A DNA stretch of 64,000 nucleotides from Rhodobacteraceae bacterium Araon29 (GTDB taxonomy: Bacteria; Pseudomonadota; Alphaproteobacteria; Rhodobacterales; Rhodobacteraceae): assembly GCA_039640505.1 (NCBI GenBank), contig CP046865.1, positions 310,001 through 374,000 on the forward strand, read 5' to 3'. Below the pieces are notes generated by a model, which had not been told where the DNA came from, ran no database searches, and saw only the letters and a list, made by a program, of their open reading frames with translations. The position numbers and the translations under genes are program-made. Below are positions 1 through 7,832 of this stretch, one piece after another (within the stretch, counting starts at the first letter, position 1; every line of letters starts with the position of its first letter).

Positions 1-471
1 GCAGGCGAACAATTCATCCGCGATCTGTTCAACAATGATCTGGTGATGGTTAGCAGTAGTTCAACCTTGCGCTCTGCAGTTGGTGACATCGATGCATCGG
101 ACCCGTCCGTAGGCTGGACCACATATTCTGCGGCACGTAATAATGCCGAGGAAGGCTGGGCGTTGCAAATCTCGAACGAGACTGTGCCGTCGGCAGGTAT
201 CTTGTTTCCGGCGGTTCTAACGATCGCCAAAAATGCCCCAAATCCTGCCGCTGCGCGCTTGCTGATAGACTTTATGATGGGCGACGACACGCCGACAGGT
301 GGTCCGGGCTTCGAGCCATTCTATGTACAGGGTGATTATGCTGCACGTCGCACGATTGAAGATCACCCGGATGCGGTGCCGCTTAGCGATCTGAATCTGT
401 GGACTATGGATCCTGCTGCGACGGGTGCCGCCCGTGCGCGCGTCCTCGATCTCATCATCATGCTCCAGTAA
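1..471 (+). CDS. ABC transporter extracellular solute-binding protein (3' end only)
   Basis: The frame is open from the first base of the window and ends at a TAA at 469-471, so about 156 C-terminal residues of a periplasmic binding protein are visible. The stretch contains a 'PNPAAARLLIDFMM' helix, which is typical of iron(III)/FbpA-type and related small-anion binding proteins near their C-terminus. The permease and ATPase genes follow directly in the same direction, so this is the substrate receptor of that importer. The N-terminus, signal peptide and ligand-binding residues lie outside the window. Ferric iron, sugar phosphates, phosphonates and polyamines are all substrates of this superfamily. 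The ligand cannot be read from what is here. Confidence 0.8.
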   Translation, partial: AGEQFIRDLFNNDLVMVSSSSTLRSAVGDIDASDPSVGWTTYSAARNNAEEGWALQISNETVPSAGILFPAVLTIAKNAPNPAAARLLIDFMMGDDTPTGGPGFEPFYVQGDYAARRTIEDHPDAVPLSDLNLWTMDPAATGAARARVLDLIIMLQ

Positions 472-483
472 CTGCGCAAAGAC

Positions 484-509
484 AGGTGTCCGGCCTGGTC
501 CGGACACCT
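484..509 (+). promoter_or_regulatory. Intercistronic stem-loop between binding-protein and permease genes
   Basis: Ten bases (484-493) are perfectly complementary to 500-509 around a six-base loop, giving a GC-rich hairpin 13 bp after the binding-protein stop. No T-tract follows, and the permease ribosome site (AAAGGA) comes 12 bp later. It therefore looks like an mRNA-stabilising or attenuating hairpin that keeps binding-protein levels above permease levels, not a full terminator. The same arrangement occurs in the second importer of this window at 39315-39349. Confidence 0.65.
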
Positions 510-533
510 AAACCGCCTCAAAGGACTTGTAAA

Positions 534-2279
534 ATGTCAGAATTAATCCGCCAGCGGGGGGGAGTCGCACGACTGCTCCAATCGCATAATTTTGTGCCGC
601 TTGTTATGGTTATCGTTACCGCAATTCTGGTGATCGTGCCATTGCTGCGGATCGTGCAAATTTCCCTTACACCCGATGGATTGATGGCGTGGCAAGATGT
701 GACCGCCAGCGGGTTATCGCGTAACCTGCTCTGGAAGCCGATCACTAACACCATGATCCTTGGCGCTTGCGTCGCAACAGGTTGTCTACTATTGGGCGGG
801 TTTCTGGCCTGGTTGGTGGTGCTGACGGACGTTCCGTTTCGGCGGTTTCTGGGCATCCTTTCGACATTGCCGTTCATGATACCCAGCTTTGCAGCCGCTT
901 TGGCGTGGGGGACGCTGTTTCGCAATGATCGCCTGGGCGGACAACCCGGCTATTTTGCGGCCAACGGGATGAACATCCCAGATTGGCTTGCGTGGGGATT
1001 ACTACCAACGCTGATCGTACTTGTCGCACACTACTATTCTTTGGCGTACACCATGATCGCTGCTGCGCTTAGCTCGGTGAGTGCTGATCTGGTTGAGTCC
1101 GCCGAGATGGCGGGTGCCAAGAAATCGCGCATACTGTTCGGAATTATTCTGCCCGTCGTAACCCCAGCCCTTGTGGCTGGTGGTATGCTAACGTTTGCAG
1201 GGGCCGTGTCTAACTTCGCAGCCCCCGCATTGCTGGGCGCGCCGGTGCGGATGCAGACATTGTCCACTCGTATTTACGGTATGGTGCAGACTGGTAATAT
1301 CGAACGTGGCTACGTGCTGGCATTGATCCTGATCCTTGCCGCTGCTGCACTGCTGTTTTTCAGTGATCGGCTGGTTTCAGGGCGCAAGGCCTTTACCACG
1401 GTGACCGGAAAGGGCGCGCGCACAAAGCGGTTCGCACTTGGAAAATGGCGCTGGCCGTTGTTTTTCCTAGCAGTCGGCCTTGGCATGATAACGACTGTCA
1501 TTCCTGTACTCGTGTTGTTCGCATCTAGTATGGCGCAGCAATCTTCGGGGCTGTTTTCAAATTGGACTTTGCACTTCTGGATCGGTCCTGCCGGAACAGA
1601 ACTAGCGCAAGGTCAGGCTGGTATTTTCCGTGATCCGATCCTGATGGGTTCGATCTACACCACGATCCGCCTTGGTTTAACTGTGGCAGCTACAACCATG
1701 CTCGTTGGGTTGATCATCGCCCACACCATCGTTCGCTATAAGGCGACGCTCCTTGGCAACCTTCTCAGCCAGCTTGCCTTTCTGCCCTTGTTCATTCCGA
1801 GCATCGCCATGGCCGCTGCCTATATCGCGATGTACGGAACGTCGCTTGGCCCAATTCCGGCGCTTTATGGCACGTTTACGTTGCTGGTGTTAGCGGCCAC
1901 CGCGAACTTGATGCCTTATGCCGTGCAATCGGGCCGTGCGGTTCTAAGCCAGATTTCCAGCGATATCGAAGAAAGCGCACGGATGACCGGAGCTGGACCG
2001 ATCCGGCGCATGGCTGAGATCGTGCTGCCACTGGCCGTGCGTGGCATTCTTGCGGGGGGTATTCTTGTCTTCATCAAGATCGTGCGCGACCTGTCGCTCG
2101 TTGTGCTGTTGTTCAGCTCTACCACACCGGTTTTGAGTATGATGGCCTTCAACTATGCCGGCCTCGGCTTCATGCAATTTGCCAATGCTATCACGTTGAT
2201 CATTCTCGTGATCTGTCTGATCGCCTCGGCGCTGGTCTACCTTTTGCAAAACAGAATACAGGGATGGAAAACATCATGA
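534..2279 (+). CDS. FbpB-type ABC transporter permease, two fused transmembrane domains
   Basis: A 581-residue inner-membrane permease with about twelve hydrophobic segments arranged as two homologous halves. Each half carries an EAA-like cytoplasmic loop that docks on the ATPase: 'EMAGAKKSRILFGIILP' in the first half and 'ARMTGAGPIRRMAEIVLP' in the second. This duplicated architecture is that of FbpB/AfuB permeases of ferric-iron and related importers. An earlier in-frame ATG at 399 would overlap the binding-protein gene and adds a non-hydrophobic, Arg/Pro-rich leader. ATG 534 has AAAGGA about 9 bp upstream and begins 'MSELIRQRGG', so it is preferred. The stop overlaps the ATPase start (ATGA), showing translational coupling. 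Confidence 0.88.
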   Translation: MSELIRQRGGVARLLQSHNFVPLVMVIVTAILVIVPLLRIVQISLTPDGLMAWQDVTASGLSRNLLWKPITNTMILGACVATGCLLLGGFLAWLVVLTDVPFRRFLGILSTLPFMIPSFAAALAWGTLFRNDRLGGQPGYFAANGMNIPDWLAWGLLPTLIVLVAHYYSLAYTMIAAALSSVSADLVESAEMAGAKKSRILFGIILPVVTPALVAGGMLTFAGAVSNFAAPALLGAPVRMQTLSTRIYGMVQTGNIERGYVLALILILAAAALLFFSDRLVSGRKAFTTVTGKGARTKRFALGKWRWPLFFLAVGLGMITTVIPVLVLFASSMAQQSSGLFSNWTLHFWIGPAGTELAQGQAGIFRDPILMGSIYTTIRLGLTVAATTMLVGLIIAHTIVRYKATLLGNLLSQLAFLPLFIPSIAMAAAYIAMYGTSLGPIPALYGTFTLLVLAATANLMPYAVQSGRAVLSQISSDIEESARMTGAGPIRRMAEIVLPLAVRGILAGGILVFIKIVRDLSLVVLLFSSTTPVLSMMAFNYAGLGFMQFANAITLIILVICLIASALVYLLQNRIQGWKTS

Positions 2280-3379
2280 ACGCGCATCGACAAACTGACG
2301 CTACACCCGCAATCGTGATCGAAAATCTGACGAAACGATTTGGTGACAAAACCGCCGTGGACGATATCAACATCAGCGTTCCACCCGGATCATTTCTTGT
2401 GCTGGTTGGGCCATCGGGATGTGGCAAATCAACTTTGCTGCGGATGCTAGCGGGGCTGGAACCACCGACCGAGGGGCAGATTTCTTTTGGGGGGAAGGTC
2501 GTATCTAGCGGCGCATCTGGCGTGGAAACTAATGCTGCCGCCCGTGATGCAGGGCTGGTGTTCCAAAGCTACGCTCTGTGGCCGCACAAGACCGTTGAAG
2601 GTAATATCGACTGGCCCCTGAAGGTGGCGGGTTGGTCCAAACAGAAACGGGAAGAGCGGATCAGAGAAGTGCTGAAATTTCTTGATATCGAGGCGCTCCG
2701 CGAACGCTATCCCGCGGAAATCTCGGGTGGTCAACAACAGCGCGTGGCGATTGCGCGCACCATAGGGCCACGCCCCGGTATCTTGTTGCTGGACGAACCA
2801 CTGTCCAACCTTGATGCTAAACTCCGCGTTGATATGCGCAGTGAATTGATGCGTATCCACCGCGGCACCAAGGCCACGTCGGTTTATGTGACCCACGATC
2901 AGGTCGAAGCGATGACCATGGCCACCCATGTCGCGGTGCTGCGCGATGGACGGGTCGAACAATTCGGGCCACCTGACGAGTTACTGCTCAAGCCGCAGAC
3001 GACCTTTGTCGCAACATTTTTGGGCACACCTGCAGGTAATCTAGTACCGGTAACCCGCAACGGTGATACTTTTTCCTTCAACGGTGTTGATCTTGCGCCG
3101 ACCAACATCGCACTGGGTCGTGGAAGCGCGCAACTGCTGTATCGCGCTCAAGACATTACTGTTGGGGCACGGGAAGGGCGACCGACTGTCAAAGCGATCT
3201 ATGCTGAATCCGCACCGATTGCTGGGCAGTCTATGGTCGCCTGCCTAATCGGGGAACTGCGCGTCACCGCCATCGTCGACGGATATTTCCGTGCGGAACC
3301 TGGAGCCGAAATTGATCTGTGTTTCCTGCGCGATCCTGATGCTGTGTTCGATGACGAAGGCCGGAGGGTCGCCCTATGA
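2276..3379 (+). CDS. ABC transporter ATP-binding protein (FbpC/PotA-like)
   Basis: A 367-residue ATPase energising the preceding permease. It has Walker A 'GPSGCGKST', a Q-loop in 'GLVFQSYALWPHKT', signature 'ISGGQQQRVAIAR', Walker B 'ILLLDEPLSNLD' and the switch His in 'VTHD'. The C-terminal ~120 residues form the TOBE-type domain of CUT1/FbpC/PotA ATPases. The start at 2276 overlaps the permease stop by ATGA; an alternative ATG lies four codons upstream at 2264. The stop overlaps the next gene's start (ATGA at 3376). Subfamily is certain; substrate is not. The coupled histidine phosphatase hints at a phosphorylated compound. Confidence 0.9.
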   Translation: MNAHRQTDATPAIVIENLTKRFGDKTAVDDINISVPPGSFLVLVGPSGCGKSTLLRMLAGLEPPTEGQISFGGKVVSSGASGVETNAAARDAGLVFQSYALWPHKTVEGNIDWPLKVAGWSKQKREERIREVLKFLDIEALRERYPAEISGGQQQRVAIARTIGPRPGILLLDEPLSNLDAKLRVDMRSELMRIHRGTKATSVYVTHDQVEAMTMATHVAVLRDGRVEQFGPPDELLLKPQTTFVATFLGTPAGNLVPVTRNGDTFSFNGVDLAPTNIALGRGSAQLLYRAQDITVGAREGRPTVKAIYAESAPIAGQSMVACLIGELRVTAIVDGYFRAEPGAEIDLCFLRDPDAVFDDEGRRVAL

Positions 3380-3987
3380 GGCTCATCTTGATGCGTCACG
3401 GCGAGACAATCTGGAATGCCGAACAACGCCTTCAGGGCCATGATAACGCACCGCTTTCACCGCGCGGTATCCAGCAGGCGCTTGGATTCAAGCCCATGTT
3501 GGCGTCGCTGAATCCCAAACAAGTGGTGTCGTCAGATTTAGGGCGTTGCCGGGAAACTGTTGCCCTGATCGGGCACGCAAATGCTCCGGCGGACGCGCGC
3601 CTACGCGAGTTGAATATGGGCGTGTGGACGGGGCGGCGAAAACCGGATTTAATCACCGAATATCCCGACGATTATTGGGCATGGCGCGCTGGAACGTTTC
3701 ATCCGGATGGCGGTGAATCGTGGCAGCAATTCAAAGGCCGCGTTTCTGGCGCCCTGCGTGACTGGTTAAAAAAAGCCGATGGAGATGTTCTTGCGGTCGT
3801 TCACAGCGGGGTCATTCGTGCGGCGATGGTTGCCCTCCTCGGCTTTACACAAGACAAGATTTTACCTGTCACACCTGGTACGGGCACAATTTTGAATTTT
3901 GATGATCTGGCGTCGCCGTACGCAAAATTGGAAGGCTACAACATTGGTCTGTTCGCACCTCAAACGGCAGAAGCCGTGGCGGATTAG
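3376..3987 (+). CDS. Histidine phosphatase (phosphoglycerate-mutase-like) family protein
   Basis: This 203-residue protein begins 'MRLILMRHGETIWNAEQRLQGH', giving the RHG phosphohistidine motif at residues 7-9 and the following N/R residues of the branch-1 histidine phosphatases (CobC, GpmB, SixA group). A second catalytic His appears in 'VVHSGVIRAAM', and the acid 'ELNMGVWTGR' segment matches the family. The start overlaps the ATPase stop by ATGA, so it is the last gene of the importer operon. That coupling suggests it dephosphorylates the imported compound or a metabolite of it. Cobalamin (CobC) or other small-molecule phosphatase activity is equally possible from sequence alone. No signal peptide is present, so it acts in the cytoplasm. 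Confidence 0.85.
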   Translation: MRLILMRHGETIWNAEQRLQGHDNAPLSPRGIQQALGFKPMLASLNPKQVVSSDLGRCRETVALIGHANAPADARLRELNMGVWTGRRKPDLITEYPDDYWAWRAGTFHPDGGESWQQFKGRVSGALRDWLKKADGDVLAVVHSGVIRAAMVALLGFTQDKILPVTPGTGTILNFDDLASPYAKLEGYNIGLFAPQTAEAVAD

Positions 3988-4074
3988 ACATCTAGTTACT
4001 CGATTGTTGGATGCTCACGAAGATTCTAGAAGGTTTAGCGTTCGTCCGTAAAACAATAGTATCAAATTCAAAAA

Positions 4075-5769
4075 TTGGCTCATCTCTGGTCCGCCCCACA
4101 AAGAAAGTCTTATCATTTGGAAGAACCACACCTCATTCATTTCTTGCTTAACATAGCAGGTGCTGCTGCGCTGCTAATATGGGCTGTGCGGCTGGTGCGG
4201 ACCGGCGTGGAGCGCGGGTTTGCAGCACCTTTGCGGTTCTGGTTGCGTCATTCTTCCAAGAACCGGCTGCTGGCTGCGGGGACTGGGATGGGGGCGGCCG
4301 TGTTCTTGCAAAGTTCAACCGCAGTGGCTGTTCTGGTTTCTAATTTCGTCGGTAAAGGCGGGCTGGCGGCAGCTGCGGGTCTGGCGATTCTGCTGGGCGC
4401 AGACGTGGGGTCTGCGGTTGTCACTCAGTTGTTGATGGTGCGTCAAACTGTCCTGATCCCGTTGTTGCTGCTGGTCGGCGTTGCGGTCTTTTTGCGCGCA
4501 GACGGCAGTGCTCGTCAGATTGGCCGTATTCTGATCGGGTTGGCGCTGATTTTTGTATCACTCGACATGATACGCGCTGCAACGGGACCGATGGTCGCCA
4601 ATCCTGCAACAGAAACGATCATGGCGTATCTGGGACGGGACCTTTTGACGGCCTTCGTCCTTGGTGCCGTTTTCGCATGGCTCGTGCATTCAAGTGTTGC
4701 TGCTGTGTTGCTGTTCGTCACTCTTGCTGCCCAAGCTATTTTGCCTGTTCCAGCGGCGGCGGCAATGATCCTTGGCGCAAATTTGGGAGGGGTGTTTATT
4801 GCTTATGTTCTGACGCTGTCCGCGCCGCTATCTTCGCGCCGCATGGTCGTGGCTAACCTCGCATTGCGCGGTGGTGGTGCGATCATGGCGACATTGATGG
4901 TTTCCACGGTTCCCAATATTTTGGATCAACTTGGGGCGACGGCCGCGCGTCAGTCCATCAATCTTCACCTTGCGTTTAATCTGGTGCTGGCCATCGTGGC
5001 ATTGCCGTTCACTGGGGCATTGATCAAGATACTGGCGCGTTTGATGCCGGACAGGCCGTTGGATGAAAGGGCACTGCCCATGGTCACAGCCCTCGACCCT
5101 GCCGCATTAGAAAAACCCCAGCGCGGGTTGGACTGCGCTGCCCGTGAACTGCTCGGTATGGGGCAGAAAATCGAACACATGCTTATTGCGATCGAGCCGC
5201 TCTATGAGACGTGGAATGACGCAGCTGCGAAAGTGATCCGCGATCAGGATGACACCATCAAAGAGATGCACCTCGAAGTGAAACTCTACCTCGCTCGGCT
5301 GGGTCAAAAGGGACTCGATGAAGAACTGGGTAGCCGGTCAATGGAGCTTGCATCGATCTCTGCCAGCCTCTATTCCGCGTCTGATGTAATTGATCGGAAT
5401 CTGTTGGAACTGGCGCATCGCCTTCACGCGCAAGACCTTCAGTTTTCGCCGCAAGGAAAGTTGGAAATTAGTGATTTTTCCGATCGTGTTCAAGGCAATG
5501 TGCAACTGGCACTGAACGTAATGATGAATCAAAATCCCGCCGAGGCGCGCGAGTTGGTGGCGGCTAAAGAAAAGGTGCGCAAGGTCGAACAGAAATTGCA
5601 GCGCAGCCATATCGGCCGTCTTCGCGAAGGCTTGGTCGAAAGCATCGAAACTAGTAGCATTCATCAGGAAACATTGCGCGGACTCAAGCAAGTGAATACA
5701 GCGTTTTCGATGGTGGGCTACCCAATCTTGTTGAAATCCGGTGACCTTCTGAAAAGCAGGCTGACCTGA
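4075..5769 (+). CDS. Na+/phosphate cotransporter family protein with C-terminal PhoU-like domain
   Basis: An approximately 560-residue protein whose first ~330 residues are strongly hydrophobic with the duplicated NptA/PhoU-transporter signature: 'FLQSSTAVAVLVSNFV' and 'WLVHSSVAAVLLFVTLAA' are the two QSS/HSS repeats. The last ~200 residues are soluble and helical and resemble PhoU. The family imports, or may export, inorganic phosphate with sodium. The start is uncertain because no ATG lies near the first membrane helix. TTG 4075 gives the longest frame, and TTG 4117 or ATT 4135 would give an N-terminus closer to usual members. The 87 bp separating it from the phosphatase gene show no clear signal. 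A phosphate link with the upstream genes is plausible but inferred. Confidence 0.82.
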   Translation: MAHLWSAPQRKSYHLEEPHLIHFLLNIAGAAALLIWAVRLVRTGVERGFAAPLRFWLRHSSKNRLLAAGTGMGAAVFLQSSTAVAVLVSNFVGKGGLAAAAGLAILLGADVGSAVVTQLLMVRQTVLIPLLLLVGVAVFLRADGSARQIGRILIGLALIFVSLDMIRAATGPMVANPATETIMAYLGRDLLTAFVLGAVFAWLVHSSVAAVLLFVTLAAQAILPVPAAAAMILGANLGGVFIAYVLTLSAPLSSRRMVVANLALRGGGAIMATLMVSTVPNILDQLGATAARQSINLHLAFNLVLAIVALPFTGALIKILARLMPDRPLDERALPMVTALDPAALEKPQRGLDCAARELLGMGQKIEHMLIAIEPLYETWNDAAAKVIRDQDDTIKEMHLEVKLYLARLGQKGLDEELGSRSMELASISASLYSASDVIDRNLLELAHRLHAQDLQFSPQGKLEISDFSDRVQGNVQLALNVMMNQNPAEARELVAAKEKVRKVEQKLQRSHIGRLREGLVESIETSSIHQETLRGLKQVNTAFSMVGYPILLKSGDLLKSRLT

Positions 5770-5842
5770 TCATTACAGGTCCTACTGGAACAGATGTGAT
5801 GGACGTCACGATCATTCTTAAACACGCTTGAAAGCTAAACTC

Positions 5843-7270
5843 ATGAATATGCACAAACGCCACCGTCAGACAAAAATTGTCGCCACTCTCGGGCCTGCCT
5901 CCAATACCGAAAAGACCATCACAGCCTTGGTCGATGCAGGTGCCAATGTCTTTCGCATGAATTTCAGTCATGGCACGCATGATCAGCATGCCCTAGTTCA
6001 TGCAGTCATTCGGTCAGTTGAAGCAAACCGCGTGCAACCGATTGCCATTTTGGCCGATCTTCAAGGTCCCAAGCTTAGGATTGGCGTCGTGCCCGGTGGG
6101 GAAAGGACTGTTTCTGTTGGCGACACGGTGCGGTTTGTCAGCAAGCCATCCACCAATGTAGCAGATATTCCGATGCCACATCCGGAAGTCTTTGCAACCG
6201 TCGCCCCCGGCCACATGATCCTCATTGATGATGGTCGCATTCAACTGCGCGTATTGGAGGCTAATGAAAATACGATATCCGCTGAGGTGCTCAACAATGC
6301 CGTTCTGCGTGATCGCAAGGGGGTGAATTTCCCCGATACGACCCTGAACGTCAGCCCGATCACGGACAAAGATCGTGCTGACCTGCGGTTTGCGCTAGAC
6401 CTTGGTGTTGATTGGGTGGCAATGTCATTTGTGCAGCAAGCCAAGGATATTCTGGAATTGCGCGATTTGATTGGCCTGAAGGCCAAGATTGTTGCCAAGA
6501 TTGAAAAACCCGTCGCTGTAGAGAACATTGAAAGCATTCTAAACGAGACTGATGCCATCATGGTGGCGCGTGGTGATCTTGGTGTTGAGTGTGCCTGGCA
6601 CGAATTGCCAGCGATCCAAAGCGATCTGGTTGCGAAGGCTCGGACCGTTGGGAAACCGGTCATTGTGGCGACCCAGATGCTGGAAAGTATGATTTCCGCT
6701 CCGATCCCTACACGCGCTGAAACCTCGGACGTTGCGAACGCTGTTACGCAAAGAGCCGATGCTGTGATGTTGTCTGCAGAAAGCGCCGCAGGCGAATATC
6801 CTGTTGAAGCAGTCGCAGCTATGGCATCCATCGCAGAGGCAACCGAACATGCTTCGAACATCAACAAGCGCGCCATCAACATTGGCCACATCGACGCCCC
6901 AAACGATTCCAGTTCCATTGCCAGTGCAGCAGGTGTTCTTGCTGAACTACGTAATGCTTGCTGCATTACCACTTACACAGAAACTGGAGCAACAGCGATA
7001 CGCGTTTCAAAGAGTCGCCACAGCATACCAATCCTTGCTGTTTGCCCTTCAGAGATAATTGCACGCCCACTGAGCCTTGTCTGGGGCGTCACAGCTGTTG
7101 TCAGCACCAGTCTCGAGGAGTTCACGTCCAGTCGCGAAGGCCGAATTCCGCCGAAACTCGCGCCGCATAGCATGATCCAACCTGATAGGCCGGTTATCGT
7201 GACTTCCGGGTCTAGTCACGGCCAGACCGGGGGCAGTGATTCGATTAAAATTGCATATCTGAGCGCATAA
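5843..7270 (+). CDS. pyk: Pyruvate kinase
   Basis: A 475-residue enzyme converting phosphoenolpyruvate and ADP to pyruvate and ATP in glycolysis. Visible landmarks are 'TKIVATLGPAS', the phosphate-binding 'FRMNFSHG', 'ILADLQGPKLRIG' before the B domain, the active-site Lys in 'KIEKPVAVENI', the Mg-binding 'MVARGDLGVE', and 'ATQMLESMI' with 'PTRAETSDVANAV'. Length is normal. The ATG at 5843 ('MNMHKRHRQTK') is chosen over the in-frame TTG five codons upstream. Its C-terminal effector domain is complete and ends 'SIKIAYLSA'. It stands alone after the phosphate transporter gene, and a small possible reading frame follows 10 bp after its stop. Confidence 0.95.
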   Translation: MNMHKRHRQTKIVATLGPASNTEKTITALVDAGANVFRMNFSHGTHDQHALVHAVIRSVEANRVQPIAILADLQGPKLRIGVVPGGERTVSVGDTVRFVSKPSTNVADIPMPHPEVFATVAPGHMILIDDGRIQLRVLEANENTISAEVLNNAVLRDRKGVNFPDTTLNVSPITDKDRADLRFALDLGVDWVAMSFVQQAKDILELRDLIGLKAKIVAKIEKPVAVENIESILNETDAIMVARGDLGVECAWHELPAIQSDLVAKARTVGKPVIVATQMLESMISAPIPTRAETSDVANAVTQRADAVMLSAESAAGEYPVEAVAAMASIAEATEHASNINKRAINIGHIDAPNDSSSIASAAGVLAELRNACCITTYTETGATAIRVSKSRHSIPILAVCPSEIIARPLSLVWGVTAVVSTSLEEFTSSREGRIPPKLAPHSMIQPDRPVIVTSGSSHGQTGGSDSIKIAYLSA

Positions 7271-7280
7271 GGACCCCTTC

Positions 7281-7427
7281 ATGAGCATCATTATTAACGC
7301 CTACAGAGGTCGTTCTGAAGAAATGCGGGAGGACGTCATTTCTGAATTGATGAAATGTCCGCTTTGCGGATGCTGCAATGTACCTGTTGCGCTAATCTTC
7401 AGGGTCAGCTCTGGGCCGTTAGTGTAA
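7281..7427 (+). CDS. Possible 48-residue Cys-rich small protein
   Basis: An ATG at 7281 opens 48 codons ending in TAA, preceded by AAGGA at 7269-7273, which overlaps the pyruvate kinase stop. The product contains a knuckle-like 'CPLCGCC' cluster at about residues 29-35 after a charged helix-like segment, then a short hydrophobic tail. I do not recognise a family. Coupling to pyk and the ribosome site argue for expression; the short length and lack of any comparison argue for caution. It could be a small metal-binding protein or chance. Confidence 0.35.
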   Translation: MSIIINAYRGRSEEMREDVISELMKCPLCGCCNVPVALIFRVSSGPLV

Positions 7428-7717
7428 AGCGGGCGTATCATCTATTTTAAGTATTCCTTATATTTTCTGATTTCGACCTCTTTCGGCGACAAGAGAAATT
7501 TACTAAAATGCACGTGTTAACACTGGTCGCCTAATCCATGCAACAACGCCCCATTTAAGTATCCTGTTTTTGTGAAATACGCCCACCATTCTTGTACCTT
7601 TTATATGAAGTCGAGATGAGCAATCCGGTCATTATCAATTCTTATTACCTCAATTAATGATTACTGTGTAAATTCAATCAGGTTTCGCCCATCGGCTTTT
7701 GCAATTTATCTGGGTGT
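7428..7717. other. Intergenic stretch without recognised gene
   Basis: An AT-rich stretch between the small Cys-rich frame and an insertion-sequence remnant. I see no open frame of note, no tRNA-like cloverleaf and no convincing terminator. Given the transposase tail immediately to its right, part of it is probably insertion-sequence debris. Confidence 0.5.
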
Positions 7718-7831
7718 CTAGCCCCTTCTTTTAGTGCCGCTAATTTTGGTTTTCTCTAATAAGGTTTCTCGGACGGGTGGTCTCATGCCCAATGCATGAT
7801 GAGGACTGATCTGATTATATTGCATTAGCCA
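7718..7831 (-). pseudogene. C-terminal remnant of an IS3-type transposase (integrase core)
   Basis: On the minus strand the 38 codons reading from 7831 down to a TAG at 7718-7720 spell 'WLMQYNQISPHHALGMRPP' followed by a short basic tail. This is the end of the retroviral-type integrase core of IS3-group transposases, where 'YN..RPH.ALG..P' is diagnostic. No N-terminal part follows: the frame runs straight into the 3' end of the LuxR-type regulator gene. The fragment therefore marks an insertion or deletion junction at the edge of the catabolic island. Confidence 0.6.
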
Positions 7832-7832
7832 T

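Noticed and set aside
399-533. N-terminal extension of the permease from an upstream ATG
   Set aside because: It overlaps the binding-protein gene and encodes an Arg/Pro/Cys-rich leader; ATG 534 has a proper ribosome site.
6241-6972. 243-codon minus-strand frame antisense to pyruvate kinase
   Set aside because: Low-complexity Ser/Ala/Arg translation typical of antisense shadows; pyruvate kinase motifs are complete on the plus strand.
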